Assembly (NCBI RefSeq): GCF_002368415.1
Contig: NZ_AP018290.1
Coordinates: forward strand, 10,717,717-10,781,716
Source: Calothrix sp. NIES-4105
GTDB lineage: Bacteria; Cyanobacteriota; Cyanobacteriia; Cyanobacteriales; Nostocaceae
Reading direction: 5' to 3'
DNA: 64,000 bases
The notes beneath the pieces were generated by a model. It was not told the origin of the DNA, did not search any database, and saw only the letters and a program-made list of their open reading frames with translations. Below, piece after piece: positions 54,866 through 63,607 of the stretch (position 1 is the stretch's first letter; the number at the start of each line of letters is the position of its first letter). Both the position numbers and the translations under genes were made by a program.

Positions 54866-55021
54866 AAAAAAGAGGAGCGGGAGGAAGCATATCAAGCGCT
54901 TTTCACTCCCGCTCCAGTATTCACTGCTGAAGCGAACAGAAATAAGCGCATAAACGTTGTCTTTTAGGGGGCTAATATGGACAACAACATTTGTACATTG
55001 TATTTCTGACGCAGTGAATAC
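54866..55021 (-). ncRNA. Candidate structured small RNA with terminator
   Basis: On the minus strand, GTATTCACTGC at 55021-55011 pairs perfectly with GCAGTGAATAC at 54927-54917. Inside are stems CAGAAATA/TATTTCTG and GTTGTC/GACAAC around an apical loop with a run of five C, separated by internal loops. A strong terminator follows: GGAGCGGGAG (54883-54874 region) with its arm at 54915-54906 and eight T. About 155 nt, no ORF. It could be a 6S-like or other regulatory RNA; no family is identified. The gap 54656-54811 before it holds nothing else of note. Confidence 0.6.
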
Positions 55022-55343
55022 CAAACTTAAATATTGTGATAGTTAGGTATTTTTATATTAGATAATATTACTTAAGTAAAGGTACTTGTTATCAGGTGGT
55101 AGATGCATTTTCATGTTATTAAGATAATTTCATGAAATCGTTGCCAGATTAACTCTGGCAATGGTGTTTGGTAGTTGAGTACACCCTGATAACAACACCC
55201 TTGAAGTCGTTTATCTTTGTTCAAGATAACTGACGAATTTGGGGATGAGTTGCCAATCTGGCAAGTTTCTTGATTATTTTTTAGAACTAAAATTCTTTTG
55301 TAAAATAAATATAAATTTGTATATTTCCTTTCAGACAAACAAA

Positions 55344-55368
55344 AACCGGGTTATTCAAGAACCCGGTT
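55344..55368 (-). terminator. Rho-independent terminator of the 55463-56137 gene
   Basis: Arms AACCGGGTT and AACCCGGTT with a seven-base loop; on the minus strand TTTTTG follows. It separates that gene from the small RNA locus. Confidence 0.75.
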
Positions 55369-55462
55369 ACGCACTTACTATCGGCGCCTATAGGATTTGT
55401 CACTTTTTAATTTCTATCGAGAGAATTTTCTACGGATAAAAATGCCACAATCGGTGTCACTA

Positions 55463-56137
55463 TTACTTACGCACAACAAAAGATATTGGATTTTGTTTGC
55501 GAGCTTCTACTGGCTGAACTAGAGGTTCTTGGCGAATGCCCAAAGAATTACTCTGAGGTGGCAAGATAGTAACAGTTGTATTTGCCTTACGTGTTGTCGG
55601 AGTTTGTGTACTTGTTTTTGGTGGCACAAATACTGGAGGTTTTTTAGGCGCCAGTGGTTCTGTTTGATAATTACGACGTTGGGCAAGACGCACTTCATAG
55701 CGGTTTACACGCTTTTGACTTTTCTTTGAAAGCGTAGAACCATTAAGCCAACGGGAAATAACTAAACACCCACCTCCACAACTCAAAGCAATCGCAATAA
55801 CTACCCATAAAGGAAATGGATTGTTATTTTCATCAGAAGATGCACTATTGATAGGTCGAACGATATCAACTTCAGGTTCTTCGGTCGTATTAGAATGTAG
55901 TTCTTCTATACGTCCTGCATATCCCAGACTATAAACTGCTAGCACGGCACTACCAGCAAATAGACCAAGTAAAGCTACCACCAAAAGCCAAGGATGAAAA
56001 GCAATCAAGCGCAAAAAGAATCTTAACGCTGACTTGTGCTTAGATTTCACCGTTTCAGGTTTGTATTCAGGTTTATGTTCAGGTGCTGGAGTACCAGCCT
56101 CACTGTTCTCCTGCTGTACTCTCTGACTGTTTTCCAT
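55463..56137 (-). CDS. Membrane protein of unknown function
   Basis: 224 residues from the ATG at 56137 (MENSQRVQQENSEAG); the frame is open further but without support. Two hydrophobic segments (WLLVVALLGLFAGSAVLAVY and LWVVIAIALSCGGGCLVIS) flank an acidic loop with TEEPEVDIVRP. The C-terminal 80 residues are basic, Pro/Thr-rich and probably disordered. No family is recognised. It is a single transcript with a terminator at 55344-55368. Confidence 0.65.
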   Translation of the reverse strand: MENSQRVQQENSEAGTPAPEHKPEYKPETVKSKHKSALRFFLRLIAFHPWLLVVALLGLFAGSAVLAVYSLGYAGRIEELHSNTTEEPEVDIVRPINSASSDENNNPFPLWVVIAIALSCGGGCLVISRWLNGSTLSKKSQKRVNRYEVRLAQRRNYQTEPLAPKKPPVFVPPKTSTQTPTTRKANTTVTILPPQSNSLGIRQEPLVQPVEARKQNPISFVVRK

Positions 56138-56327
56138 GATTTTTGCAGATTTGTACCCCTCTATGGGGCTAATTGTACCTCTGGAAGACGCCGTGAGTAT
56201 CCGTAGCAAAATGTTGACTCTTTGTAGCATTTTTCAGATACATAGGCTACAAAAAACCACTATTTTTGCTAAATTTTGGTATTTTTTAAGACTTGACTCA
56301 GTACTCTGCTTATTTTGAAAACAACAA

Positions 56328-57392
56328 TTAAGACTTAGTTGAGGAATGTCGTTCGAGTGCAAATTGTATCAATTGGTGAACGAGATTAGTGAAAGGTACC
56401 CCTGCGTGTGCCCACATTTGAGGATACATGCTTGTGGCTGTAAAGCCAGGTAGTGTATTAATTTCATTAATCAGTATTTCCCCTGTTGATTCAACATAAA
56501 AGAAATCTACGCGCGACAACCCCGCTGCATCTACTGCGACAAAAGCTCGTATTGCCATCTCTTGAATTTGCGAGGCAACAGACTCAGGTAGCGATGCTGG
56601 AATAAGTATTTCTGCTAAACCTTCTGTATATTTAGTTTCGTAATCATAAAAGTCGCTACTGAAAGTAATTTCACCTAAAACCGAAGCTTGAGGATTATCA
56701 TTACCTAAAACAGCGCATTCAATTTCTCTTGCTTTTACTCCTTGTTCAACAATAATTCGACGGTCATAGCTAGCAGCATTATCAAGAGCAGTTTCTAACT
56801 CAGTACGGTTGCGAACTTTAGCAATACCTACAGAAGAACCTAAATTGGCGGGTTTGACGAAGCAAGGGTATCCCAAAGTAGTTTCGATATCATCACACAG
56901 CTTCGGAAAAACACAAGGATTTGAATAAACTTGCGCGCGTGTCACCACAACATACTTAACTTGAGCTAAACCAGCTTGTGCAAAAACGTCCTTCATGGCA
57001 ATTTTGTCCATACCTGCCGCTGAACCCAGTACACCGGAACCAACATAAGGAACCTGCATCAGCGTCAGCAATCCTTGAATAGTGCCATCTTCACCGTTGG
57101 GACCGTGGAGGATAGGGAACCAAACGTCAACTTCATTTGTTTCAACAGGAAATTGCCACAAATTTGGAGATGGAGGCAGATTTTGTAACGCTTCACCACT
57201 AGCCAAAACTTGTTGTGCAGTCGCAGGTGGTTGCCAAAAACCATCTTTTTGAATATAGAAAGGCAGCACATCATATCTACTAGCATTTTCTTCAGCACTC
57301 AAGGCGCCAAAGATCGCGCGTGCTGATTTTATCGATACTTCATGCTCGCCCGAACGACCACCAAACAACAGCCCCACTCGCAGCTTCGCCAT
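56328..57392 (-). CDS. ddl: D-alanine--D-alanine ligase
   Basis: 354 residues from the ATG at 57392 (GGAGG five bases upstream; the earlier ATG at 57434 lacks one). It joins two D-Ala for peptidoglycan with [75 protein letters not shown] are the ATP-grasp Ddl landmarks. It stands alone, away from the main murein cluster. Confidence 0.95.
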   Translation of the reverse strand: MAKLRVGLLFGGRSGEHEVSIKSARAIFGALSAEENASRYDVLPFYIQKDGFWQPPATAQQVLASGEALQNLPPSPNLWQFPVETNEVDVWFPILHGPNGEDGTIQGLLTLMQVPYVGSGVLGSAAGMDKIAMKDVFAQAGLAQVKYVVVTRAQVYSNPCVFPKLCDDIETTLGYPCFVKPANLGSSVGIAKVRNRTELETALDNAASYDRRIIVEQGVKAREIECAVLGNDNPQASVLGEITFSSDFYDYETKYTEGLAEILIPASLPESVASQIQEMAIRAFVAVDAAGLSRVDFFYVESTGEILINEINTLPGFTATSMYPQMWAHAGVPFTNLVHQLIQFALERHSSTKS

Positions 57393-57487
57393 GACATCCT
57401 CCATCAAACCATCAAATCCTGAATAGATTAACACAAGATGACGGTTTTGCTACAAGAGCAGAATATAACATTTATTTTATTTGTAAA

Positions 57488-57682
57488 ATCCCCCCTAGCC
57501 CCTACGGTGTACACACAAGTTCTCATGGGTTACTTTTCTTCTCTTTCTTTGTGTTCTTTGTGCCTTCGTGGTTTATTTTTTAAAGAACCACAAAGACACA
57601 AAGGTCACAAAGGAGGGTAAATAAGGCGATTCTTAAAGATGTGTGTACACGGTAGCCTTACCAAGGGGGGTTGGGGGGATCA
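57488..57682. repeat. About 195-bp palindromic element (MITE-like), copy 2
   Basis: Inverted relative to copy 1 at 28030-28240. Inner arms TACGGTGTACACAC (57503-57516) and GTGTGTACACGGTA (57641-57654) have one mismatch. The interior is CTTTGTG-rich on one side and CACAAAG-rich on the other. It lies between ddl and the 57687-58046 gene. Confidence 0.8.
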
Positions 57683-57686
57683 AACT

Positions 57687-58046
57687 TCAATGCTTACTTC
57701 TTAACAACCAAACAAACCCACCAAGCAACCCTATCAAACTAAAAACAGCTTGCAACGCGCGATTCCTAATTCTCCGAACACGATAATAACTCCCTGCCAA
57801 TAAATGTTGCTCGCGCGCGGTACTCCACAACTCAGACAAAACTGTATACCAAACTCCCACCAATCCCCAAATCCCCCTTACACGCATCGCATCTAAAGCC
57901 ATATCCTCAAACACCATAACCATCTCCTCTCCAAACTCGCGTCGAAAGCTAGCAGGATAAATAATTAACAAGCAACTGTAAATTCCAACCGATAAATGTA
58001 GCGCTAATCGTGACAGTGACATCATTTTTTTCCTATAAGCGCGCAT
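57687..58046 (-). CDS. Small membrane protein downstream of PadR (permease-prefix-like)
   Basis: 119 residues. Two hydrophobic parts (LSVGIYSCLLIIYPA and AVFSLIGLLGGFVWLL) and the motif YPASFRREFGEEMVMVFED, which also opens a class of bacterial ABC permeases that follow PadR genes. Here the protein ends without the permease part. The ATG follows the padR stop with no gap, so both are coupled. It may be a free-standing regulator or remnant. Confidence 0.65.
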   Translation of the reverse strand: MRAYRKKMMSLSRLALHLSVGIYSCLLIIYPASFRREFGEEMVMVFEDMALDAMRVRGIWGLVGVWYTVLSELWSTAREQHLLAGSYYRVRRIRNRALQAVFSLIGLLGGFVWLLRSKH

Positions 58047-58385
58047 TTAAATTGATGAAAGCAAATTTTTAGCCCTTGCCATATCCACCAAATCCTCTAA
58101 CCGCTTGGCTTCTAACGCAATAACCTCTCGTCCCAACGAAGTAATACTGTAATACCGTCGTCGTTCATCATCACAGGCGCCTGTACCCTCACACTCAAAA
58201 ATCAAACCATCCATAACCAAACGCTTAATAGCTGTATAAAGCGTTCCAGGGCCAAGCTTAACTAGACCACCCGTCCTCACTTGTACCTCCTGCATAATTC
58301 CATAACCGTGACGGTCAGCATCTGCAAGCGAAACAAGAATATGAAATACTGCTGGCTTTAGCGGCAAAAAATCAATAGCATTCAT
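58047..58385 (-). CDS. PadR-family transcriptional regulator
   Basis: 112 residues. Winged helix with LKPAVFHILVSLADADRHGY, GTLYTAIKRLVMDGLIFECE, RRRYYSITSLGREVIALEAK, the PadR pattern. It lacks the extended C-terminal dimer domain, so it is the short type (PadR-s1). A 21-bp palindrome starts 14 bases upstream of its start codon and is the likely operator of its own promoter and of the divergent small gene. Confidence 0.88.
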   Translation of the reverse strand: MNAIDFLPLKPAVFHILVSLADADRHGYGIMQEVQVRTGGLVKLGPGTLYTAIKRLVMDGLIFECEGTGACDDERRRYYSITSLGREVIALEAKRLEDLVDMARAKNLLSSI

Positions 58386-58398
58386 TTGTCATTACACA

Positions 58399-58419
58399 AT
58401 ATATCTAATCTAGATATAT
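58399..58419. promoter_or_regulatory. Putative PadR operator
   Basis: A perfect palindrome apart from its centre: ATATATCTA-ATC-TAGATATAT. It is 14 bases upstream of the padR ATG and 33 before the divergent small gene. The sequence is AT-rich, but the TCTA/TAGA core gives it specificity. Confidence 0.6.
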
Positions 58420-58451
58420 CATAATATAATATATCCAGTTACGACATAAAT

Positions 58452-58676
58452 ATGAGTATGATATATGCGTACTTATTAATAGCAGCTTCCGCAAGCAGCT
58501 TATTTTGGGCACTTTTCGAGATATGGCAAGCACTCCAATTACCAGTAGTGCGTAAAATAGACCCAGATTATCCATCAGGGACTGGTGTAAGGGCGCCAAG
58601 AAAACCTCCCCTAGGTTCACTAGATGCATTCGCAACACCAGAAATTGATGGCAGTAATATTTCGCGCATCCCCTAA
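58452..58676 (+). CDS. Small membrane protein divergent from PadR
   Basis: 74 residues. One N-terminal hydrophobic helix (IYAYLLIAASASSLFWALFE) followed by a Pro-rich polar tail. No family is recognised. Its start is 33 bases from the operator-like palindrome of padR, so it may be under the same control. Confidence 0.5.
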   Translation: MSMIYAYLLIAASASSLFWALFEIWQALQLPVVRKIDPDYPSGTGVRAPRKPPLGSLDAFATPEIDGSNISRIP

Positions 58677-58699
58677 AAAAGATTAATAAATCTTGTAGA

Positions 58700-58738
58700 A
58701 CTATCTTGTGGAACGGGCATCCTGCCCGTTTCTTTTTT
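58700..58738. repeat. Hairpin CGGGCA...TGCCCG with T-run
   Basis: AACGGGCATCCTGCCCGTTTC with about six T after it, at 58714-58738, after a CTTGTGGA stretch shared with 8405-8415. It can serve as a terminator for the small gene upstream. The next 200 bases are AT-rich without genes. Confidence 0.65.
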
Positions 58739-58927
58739 CTAATAAAAGTAATAAAATCTTATATAATTTAAAATAAAATATAACATCTAAAAACTATAAT
58801 AAAAATCCGGTATTTATTTTTAAACATATGTACCAAAATGCCTAACAAACATTTAAAAGCAATTAATAGGTCAGAGACAAATTATAAAAAAAGCTATTTT
58901 ATAATGAATAATAATTATAAAATAAAT

Positions 58928-59129
58928 TTGGAAAAAGTACTCCAATCAATTCAAAACTGAGTTTTATAGAGTGGCGCCTAATTTATTATCTGGGATGGAT
59001 GCTCAAGTTTGGGTCGATAAATTGAGAGATGAGTGGGATGAACGTGAACCTTACGCTAGAAAACGGCTTTTTAACTTAGTTGCTGCTGTTTTTTTACAGC
59101 ATAATACTGGTTCGTACATAGCGCTGTAA
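58928..59129 (+). other. Gene fragment on the plus strand
   Basis: An open frame without an early ATG reads WKKYSNQFKTEFYRVAPNLL, then MDAQVWVDKLRDEWDE, REPYARKRLFNLVAAVFLQ, and stops at 59127-59129. It overlaps the antisense end of the truncated HNH gene. The composition looks coding and does not match the HNH family, so it may be the remnant of a gene brought together with it by recombination. Confidence 0.3.
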
Positions 59130-59293
59130 CCACAGAGATTATTAAATCCATCGGCTAATTGACTTTTAAATGGCGACCAATAATCTTTTACTCCTTTTTT
59201 TGGGTCTGGATTTTTTGTCAACCAAGCATTCCCCGGTTGTCGCGCTTTCTCATCAAAATCAGGTGGTTCTGGTGGAGGATTGACAGGTATCAT
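59051..59293 (-). pseudogene. HNH endonuclease-family gene, truncated
   Basis: 80 residues. The start MIPVNPPPEPPDFDEKARQP, GNAWL and SYW-like DYWSPFKSQL, then GFNNLCGYSAMYEPV, is the N-terminal pattern of the HNH proteins that accompany AAA ATPases in Septu-like (PtuAB) and related defence modules. After YEPV the similarity stops, and the HNH motif itself is missing; the last 20 residues are antisense to the fragment at 58928-59129. A GGAG site precedes the ATG. The protein, if made, cannot be a nuclease. Confidence 0.65.
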
Positions 59294-59296
59294 TGT

Positions 59297-60544
59297 TTAT
59301 GATACTCCTGATAAATCAGAATTTCTTTTTTCTGTTGTAACTATCCAACGAGGCCAGAATGGGTCGTGTCCAGGCAGAAGTCTTTGAAGCTCCTGATGAA
59401 TTTGTTTATGAGTTTTTAAGTTTTCAGGAAAAGCACTTAAATCATCTGCACGCATCCATGCTTCTGCCGCTTCAATGGCAATTTCGGCTTCTTGAGAACG
59501 AGCTTGTTTGAGTCCAAAAATTTCTGATGTTAACCATCCAACTGTATCTCCCTGTTTAGACCAAGGTATTTCATCAAGATTAACTTCTCTACCCTCTAAT
59601 TTAAATAAAAATAATTTATCTTCTAATTCATCAAAAGTTGGTTCTAGAGAAGCAAGAACAAGTGGAGAATGAGTAGTTACTAAAGCTTGTATTTTAATTT
59701 GAGGATTTAATTGTTCAACTACTTCTAAAATAGCTGGCAAAATCACTCTTTGCCACCGAGGATGTAGGTGAGATTCTGTCTCATCAATTAATAATACAAT
59801 TTGATTAATTGGCTTTTGTTGGCGTAACTCTGAAGCTTTTGTATGTTCGTACCAAGTCCATACTAGTAAATAAGCAAGTCCTAAAATTCGCTGCATTCCA
59901 GCAGAGGTGTAAATGACAGGCACGTTACCGTAAGGAAGATTAACTGTTGGAATATCGCGCACATCTTCTATAGAAATTCGCGTTGGTTCACCGACTTGTA
60001 TCCATTCTGACGGTGAAGGTGCAAGTTTTTTAATAACATTAGTAAATAGGGTAAATGGATATTTCTTAGGCTGATTTTGCCATGTTACCCAATCTTGAAT
60101 TAGACCATTACATAAAACTTTACCATCTAACTTTAAGCCATTCCAAAGTGTGTCTGAATTAAAATTATAAGCATTATCACGTATACGTGCTGGGTCATAA
60201 ATACAAAACCCCCCATCTGCACGCGCGTAAATGACTAATTCTTCTGACAAAGTAGGTATGTGTACGTGGCGCCATTGTTGTTCTGAGAAATCAAAATAAC
60301 TTTCAAACTCTCTTGTTTGTTTTTGTGAACTAACTATACCTGTAATTCTTGGATTTTCTTTTTTAGCTTGTTGCGGATATGCTGGTTGGTTAGCCCAAGT
60401 TGTAGTTAAAACCCACCAAGCAATATCAAGCAAAAAACTTTTACCATTCCCATTATCACCTGTAAATATATTAAGTCTATCAGCAAATTCAATATTAAAA
60501 TGTGAAGCTAGACCCACTTGCTGGAGATGAAGTTCTTTTAGCAT
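59297..60544 (-). CDS. AAA/ABC-type ATPase of a defence-like module
   Basis: 415 residues. Walker A GDNGNGKSFLLD near residue 29, signature-like region near SAGMQRILGLAYLLVW, Walker B VLLIDETESHLHPRWQR, and the His switch LVTTHSPLVLASL. This is the SMC/RecF-like fold of OLD/PtuA-type proteins. Its HNH partner gene follows 3 bases later in the same operon but is truncated. In Septu and similar systems such an ATPase activates a nuclease during phage infection. Function here is lost or altered. Confidence 0.8.
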   Translation of the reverse strand: MLKELHLQQVGLASHFNIEFADRLNIFTGDNGNGKSFLLDIAWWVLTTTWANQPAYPQQAKKENPRITGIVSSQKQTREFESYFDFSEQQWRHVHIPTLSEELVIYARADGGFCIYDPARIRDNAYNFNSDTLWNGLKLDGKVLCNGLIQDWVTWQNQPKKYPFTLFTNVIKKLAPSPSEWIQVGEPTRISIEDVRDIPTVNLPYGNVPVIYTSAGMQRILGLAYLLVWTWYEHTKASELRQQKPINQIVLLIDETESHLHPRWQRVILPAILEVVEQLNPQIKIQALVTTHSPLVLASLEPTFDELEDKLFLFKLEGREVNLDEIPWSKQGDTVGWLTSEIFGLKQARSQEAEIAIEAAEAWMRADDLSAFPENLKTHKQIHQELQRLLPGHDPFWPRWIVTTEKRNSDLSGVS

Positions 60545-60651
60545 TTCAATTCCCTAGTCTTGTAAAAATAATACTTTAGGCTTATACGTGGGGGTTGGGG
60601 ATCAAAATCTACACAGTATTATATCGGCGCCATCATTACTTAAGCTAAAAA

Positions 60652-61203
60652 CTATCGTCCCTTGGCCAAGTCCGCATAAATAGCAATCTCCACACCCAAG
60701 ATAACCAGAAGTATAATTTCTACAAACCCAAGAATATTAACAGCTAACGGAGGATTTGAAACTAATACCCAAAAACATACTAGTGCTATTATACCAGAAA
60801 GAACAAAAGTTATTTCATCAATAATTAATTGCTGAATTTTACGTCTTGTTCGGCGGTTATCGCTTCTATGGGCAGTTTCCCAACCGAAGATAGATTCAAT
60901 ATCTGTATGACCTGTTTGTTCCTTGATTTTTTCAGTTAAAGTGTAGCGAATATATCTACCGATAGCCGTAATTTTTTCATCATTAACAACATAAGTCCAA
61001 CCCAAGATGAGACAAACCCAAGGAATAACAAGCAGTGCATAATTGTTAGCCGGATTGGAAACTGCTAAAGAGATAATTGTGCCAAATAATCCCAGCGTTA
61101 CGTAAAGCAGGTTATCACGAAAGCCGATGCGCTGTGCTTGTTCTGACTTGAGCTTATCATATTCCTTAAAATAGATTTCTAAGATTTGTTGCTGTTTATC
61201 CAT
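60652..61203 (-). CDS. Small polytopic membrane protein of unknown function
   Basis: 183 residues with about four hydrophobic helices in two pairs (LLYVTLGLFGTIISLAV and LLVIPWVCLILGWTYVV; ITFVLSGIIALVCFWVLVS and ILGFVEIILLVILGVEIAIY), separated by a charged loop with RRTRRK. The N-terminal 25 residues are a cytosolic helix. The layout recalls small membrane effectors next to defence genes, but no family is recognised. It is co-directional with the AAA gene, 107 bases upstream of it. Confidence 0.55.
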   Translation of the reverse strand: MDKQQQILEIYFKEYDKLKSEQAQRIGFRDNLLYVTLGLFGTIISLAVSNPANNYALLVIPWVCLILGWTYVVNDEKITAIGRYIRYTLTEKIKEQTGHTDIESIFGWETAHRSDNRRTRRKIQQLIIDEITFVLSGIIALVCFWVLVSNPPLAVNILGFVEIILLVILGVEIAIYADLAKGR

Positions 61204-61546
61204 AATATGTTTTTATATAGTAATGTTGCAAACTTATCCCGCGCCTAAGCTTCTCGCAGAAAAGCAACCCCCTAAAGTAAGTTTAATTCTTGAGTGCTCA
61301 AATAATTTACAATTTTATGACTGCTGCTCTCTAGTGTAGTTTGTGTAGTACAGCTACAGCTATATGTAAACAAGTGCATCCAGAGTGTAGTAACTGCTGA
61401 TGTCGGCGCCAAAATAAAAGGATTATGGTTAAAAATCTAGATATGAGCCAATAGCTTATAATTTTAGGGGTGCCAAGATTCGAGGATAACAAAACTAAAT
61501 CCTAATTATAGCTAGCTTCGATTCTTCCGTGAACAGCAACTAGAAA
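61204..61546. other. Gene-free region between divergent accessory genes
   Basis: About 340 bases. A -10-like TATAAT occurs at 61459-61464 for the fusion gene; TGTAGT repeats lie at 61335-61395. No other gene was seen. Confidence 0.4.
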
Positions 61547-63229
61547 ATGAACTTCAGACAACAAGAGCAAAATTTACCCCGTGCAGTTATACTCACTGCG
61601 ATTCCTATAGAATATGAAGCTGTTCGCGAACGTCTTGTCGAAGTTCAGGAAGAAATACATCCTCAAGGAACTATTTACGAGCGAGGCACATTTAACAACG
61701 ATGGTAATGCTTGGGAAGTAGTAATTGTTGAGACTGGTGCCGGAAATTTATTTACTGTATTGCAAGCGGAACGAGCAATAAGCCACTTTAATCCTGATGT
61801 GATACTTTTTGTTGGAGTTGCAGGTGGCATAAAGGATGTCAAACTTGGTGACGTGGTAGCTGCGACAAAAGTATATGGATACGAATCAGGTAAGGCAGAA
61901 ATTGAATTTAAACCCAGACCAGATGTTGGACAATCAGCGTACAAGTTGGTAGAAAGAGCTAAAGCTGAGGCCAGAAGATTAAATAGGCTTGCATTAACTT
62001 TAGGACACCGTGCTTTCGTCGCACCCATTGCTGCTGGAGAAAAAGTAATAGGCGATACTAAATCTAGTATTTATAAGTTTCTTAAGTCGAACTATAGCGA
62101 TGCTGTAGCAGTGGAAATGGAAGGAAGAGGATTACTACAAGCTGCTTATGCAAATCATGAAGTATCAGCACTCGTTATTCGTGGAATTTCCGACCTTATT
62201 GATCATAAAAGTGAAGCCGACGCTAGTGGCTCTCAGGAAATAGCTGCACGCAATGCTAGCAATTTTGCTTTCGAGATTTTAGCCAAGCTTAACACTGTCA
62301 ATACAACGAGTGTAGTTCAAGTTCCTGACAGTAAGAATTTGAAAGCAGAAGAAAATATTGCTAAACAACCAAAATACCCTACACAAACTTTTAAATTTGA
62401 AACAGTTACCGTTAACCGTCGCGGCACCATCATTAAACAAGAAACCCATGAATCGAAATACTTCACGGAAGACCTGGGAGGTGGCGCCTATCTAGATATG
62501 GTTTATATCCCCGATGGTACATTTATGATGGGTTCGCCTGAAGGGGAAGGGTTTGAAAGGGAAAGACCACTGCATGAAGTTACCGTTCCAGCCTTCTTTA
62601 TGGGTAAATATGCAATTACCCAAGCACAATGGCGAGCAGTTTCTGCATTACCAAAAGTAGCGCACGACCTTGAAGCAGACCCATCTTGGTTTAAAGGAGA
62701 TAATCGTCCTGTAGAAAATATTTTTTGGAATGATGCAGTGGAATTTTGTGCGAGACTATCTAATAAGACTGGTAAAAATTACCAACTCCCTAGCGAAGCT
62801 CAGTGGGAATATGCCTGTCGAGCGGGCACAACAACACCTTTTTATTTTGGCTCGACAATTACAAGCGAATTAGCTAATTACAGAGGCAGCAAAACCTTTG
62901 CCGACGAACCAAAAGGAGAGTACCGAGAAAAACCTACAGGTGTAGGAATTTTTCCTCCTAATGCCTTTGGTTTGTATGATATGCATGGTAACGTTTGGGA
63001 ATGGTGCGCTGATAGTTACCATGAAAATTACCATGAAGCTCCGGCACATGGTATAGCTTGGCTTGAGAATATAAATGATAATATATTTTATTACAATTAT
63101 AAAATGCTGCGCGGCGGTTCGTGGATTTACAATCCTCTAGGCTGTCGTTCGGCATCTCGCTACTACGACTACGAAAACGACATTGATGTTGGTTTTCGGG
63201 TTGTGGTTGTTGAAGCGAGGACTCTTTAG
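61547..63229 (+). CDS. Nucleoside phosphorylase/FGE-sulfatase fusion with DGR-type variable end
   Basis: 560 residues. Residues 10-250 form a PNP/MTAN-type nucleoside phosphorylase ([55 protein letters not shown]). A linker leads to an FGE-sulfatase (C-type-lectin-like) domain at 310-560 ([51 protein letters not shown]). The C-terminus RGGSW-(8)-SASR... is arranged as the variable region of a diversity-generating retroelement (see 63122-63210). PNP domains occur as effectors of conflict systems. The FGE part probably recognises a ligand. It is cytosolic; no signal. Confidence 0.85.
   Translation: MNFRQQEQNLPRAVILTAIPIEYEAVRERLVEVQEEIHPQGTIYERGTFNNDGNAWEVVIVETGAGNLFTVLQAERAISHFNPDVILFVGVAGGIKDVKLGDVVAATKVYGYESGKAEIEFKPRPDVGQSAYKLVERAKAEARRLNRLALTLGHRAFVAPIAAGEKVIGDTKSSIYKFLKSNYSDAVAVEMEGRGLLQAAYANHEVSALVIRGISDLIDHKSEADASGSQEIAARNASNFAFEILAKLNTVNTTSVVQVPDSKNLKAEENIAKQPKYPTQTFKFETVTVNRRGTIIKQETHESKYFTEDLGGGAYLDMVYIPDGTFMMGSPEGEGFERERPLHEVTVPAFFMGKYAITQAQWRAVSALPKVAHDLEADPSWFKGDNRPVENIFWNDAVEFCARLSNKTGKNYQLPSEAQWEYACRAGTTTPFYFGSTITSELANYRGSKTFADEPKGEYREKPTGVGIFPPNAFGLYDMHGNVWEWCADSYHENYHEAPAHGIAWLENINDNIFYYNYKMLRGGSWIYNPLGCRSASRYYDYENDIDVGFRVVVVEARTL
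63122..63210 (+). other. Candidate DGR variable repeat
   Basis: From Trp526 to the GFRVV end, codons that are invariant in FGE-type variable proteins (W, P530, CR533-534, SASR 535-538, GFR 549-551) alternate with codons that can all derive from AAC or AAT by changes at adenines (ATT TAC AAT; TAC TAC GAC TAC; GAC ATT GAT GTT). No matching template repeat is visible in the window. Confidence 0.55.
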
Positions 63230-63607
63230 CTATCTACACTTTTGCTTTTTTACCCTTTTTTCTTGTATTTTTACCCTTTTGCGATCAAGAAAGAGCGAAG
63301 CGAGCATTAAAATTTTTTTTGGCATTTTTAGCATAAATTTAGCATAGGTTTGTCAAGTGGCTGCAAATAATTAAATAATTGGTGTTTTGCAAAGCACGGC
63401 GCCAATTTTTGGGGTTTTGCGTCTTGCCAAACATAATTCGCGTGCGAACATAAAACTGACGCAGAGCTAGGTGCCGCATAGCGAAATTTGTATTACATCG
63501 GCGCCTCAAATTGTTATGAGTGTAATTTTTCCGATTGATTAAACGTACTAAAAAAGGTACAAATAAGATATAGCGTTCTAAAAATCGTTGCCGAGCAAGG
63601 CAATAAC
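63230..63607. other. Gene-free stretch after the variable-protein gene
   Basis: Pyrimidine-rich just after the stop (TTTTTACCCTTTT twice, 63246-63282), then a purine tract GAAAGAGCGAAGCGAGC. No gene is credible; the minus-strand frame here looks spurious. If the gene is DGR-served, the initiation-of-homing sequence should lie at the 3' end of the variable region or here. Confidence 0.35.

Noticed and set aside
54866-55021. Naming the structured RNA as 6S RNA
   Set aside because: The rod shape fits loosely, but the central bubble and length do not clearly match, and no sequence landmark could be confirmed.
55111-55338. Minus-strand frame of 75 codons between the small RNA and the 55344 terminator
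   Set aside because: No ribosome site, unusual composition, and it begins at the terminator of the upstream gene. Not credible as a protein gene.
59051-60544. Calling the AAA/HNH pair an active Septu system
   Set aside because: The HNH motif is absent from the truncated partner, and Septu is only one of several systems with this gene pair.
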